Shown: positions 6,462 through 6,562 of the stretch, in pieces
How positions within the stretch are numbered: the stretch's first letter is position 1
Layout: each line of letters opens with the position of its first letter
Assembly: GCA_020426125.1 (NCBI GenBank)
Contig: JAGQQQ010000642.1
Coordinates: 1-6,562, forward strand
Direction of reading: 5' to 3'
Source of the DNA: Planctomycetaceae bacterium
Lineage (GTDB): Bacteria; Planctomycetota; Planctomycetia; Planctomycetales; Planctomycetaceae
Length of the DNA stretch: 6,562 nt
Translations under genes and position numbers: made by a program
Notes under the pieces: model-generated
The model's input: the letters and a program-made list of their open reading frames with translations, nothing else
What the model was told of the DNA's origin: nothing
Databases searched by the model: none

Positions 6462-6562
6462 ATGCCGTCCATCCTTGCGCTCGATCAGGGAACCACTTCC
6501 AGCCGGGCGATTCTCTTCGACCAGCACGGCCAACCCGTCGCGGACGCTCAACAGGAGTTTGA
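6462..6562 (+). CDS. glpK: Glycerol kinase, N-terminal part (3' end outside window)
   Basis: The first 33 codons read MPSILALDQGTTSSRAILFD followed by QHGQPVADAQQEF, which is the signature N-terminus of glycerol kinase: the DQGTTSSRA phosphate-binding loop of the FGGY/actin-like ATPase fold, then the typical AQ-EF ending of the first strand pair. The enzyme phosphorylates glycerol to glycerol 3-phosphate with ATP in the cytoplasm. The start is ATG at 6462 with GGAG (6451-6454) 7 bases upstream; the nearer ATG at 6457 is in another frame. Full-length family members are about 500 residues, so about 93% lies beyond the window. It follows the phosphohexomutase on the same strand after 108 bases. 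A glycerol kinase is much more likely than another FGGY kinase because of the DQGTTSSR match. Confidence 0.9.
   Translation, partial: MPSILALDQGTTSSRAILFDQHGQPVADAQQEF

Overview
The window most likely comes from a planctomycete (phylum Planctomycetota) of moderately high G+C. The main evidence is a minus-strand pair of genes typical of that phylum: a secreted protein with a planctomycete cytochrome-c domain, DUF1549 and DUF1553 (PSCyt1/PSCyt2/PSD1), followed by a DUF1501 protein. I cannot name the genus from sequence alone.

Layout. Minus strand, 4251 down to 1: a 1032-residue PSCyt1-DUF1549-DUF1553 protein with an embedded LamG domain, overlapping by 11 bases the start of a DUF1501 gene that runs off the left edge. 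Between 4252 and 4766 lies a divergent intergenic region of about 515 bases with no convincing gene. It holds several inverted repeats and a good sigma-70-like promoter for the plus-strand side. Plus strand, 4767-6353: an alpha-D-phosphohexomutase (phosphomannomutase/phosphoglucomutase type) with a GTG start and a longer than usual C-terminal region. After a 108-base spacer containing two small hairpins, the first 33 codons of a glycerol kinase gene (glpK) begin at 6462 and run off the right edge.

How the parts relate. The two minus-strand genes look like one translationally coupled operon encoding an exported pair. One has a Sec-type signal peptide and haem-binding CxxCH motifs; the other has a twin-arginine-type signal. 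Their biochemical role is not established, so no substrate is assigned. The mutase and glycerol kinase are ordinary cytoplasmic sugar-phosphate and glycerol metabolism genes, and their adjacency may be incidental. No mobile element, CRISPR array, tRNA or rRNA was seen. The most unusual points are the LamG domain nested inside DUF1553, the extended C-terminal segment and altered N-terminal active-site loop of the mutase, and the palindromes in the divergent spacer. None of these amounts to a clear undescribed system.
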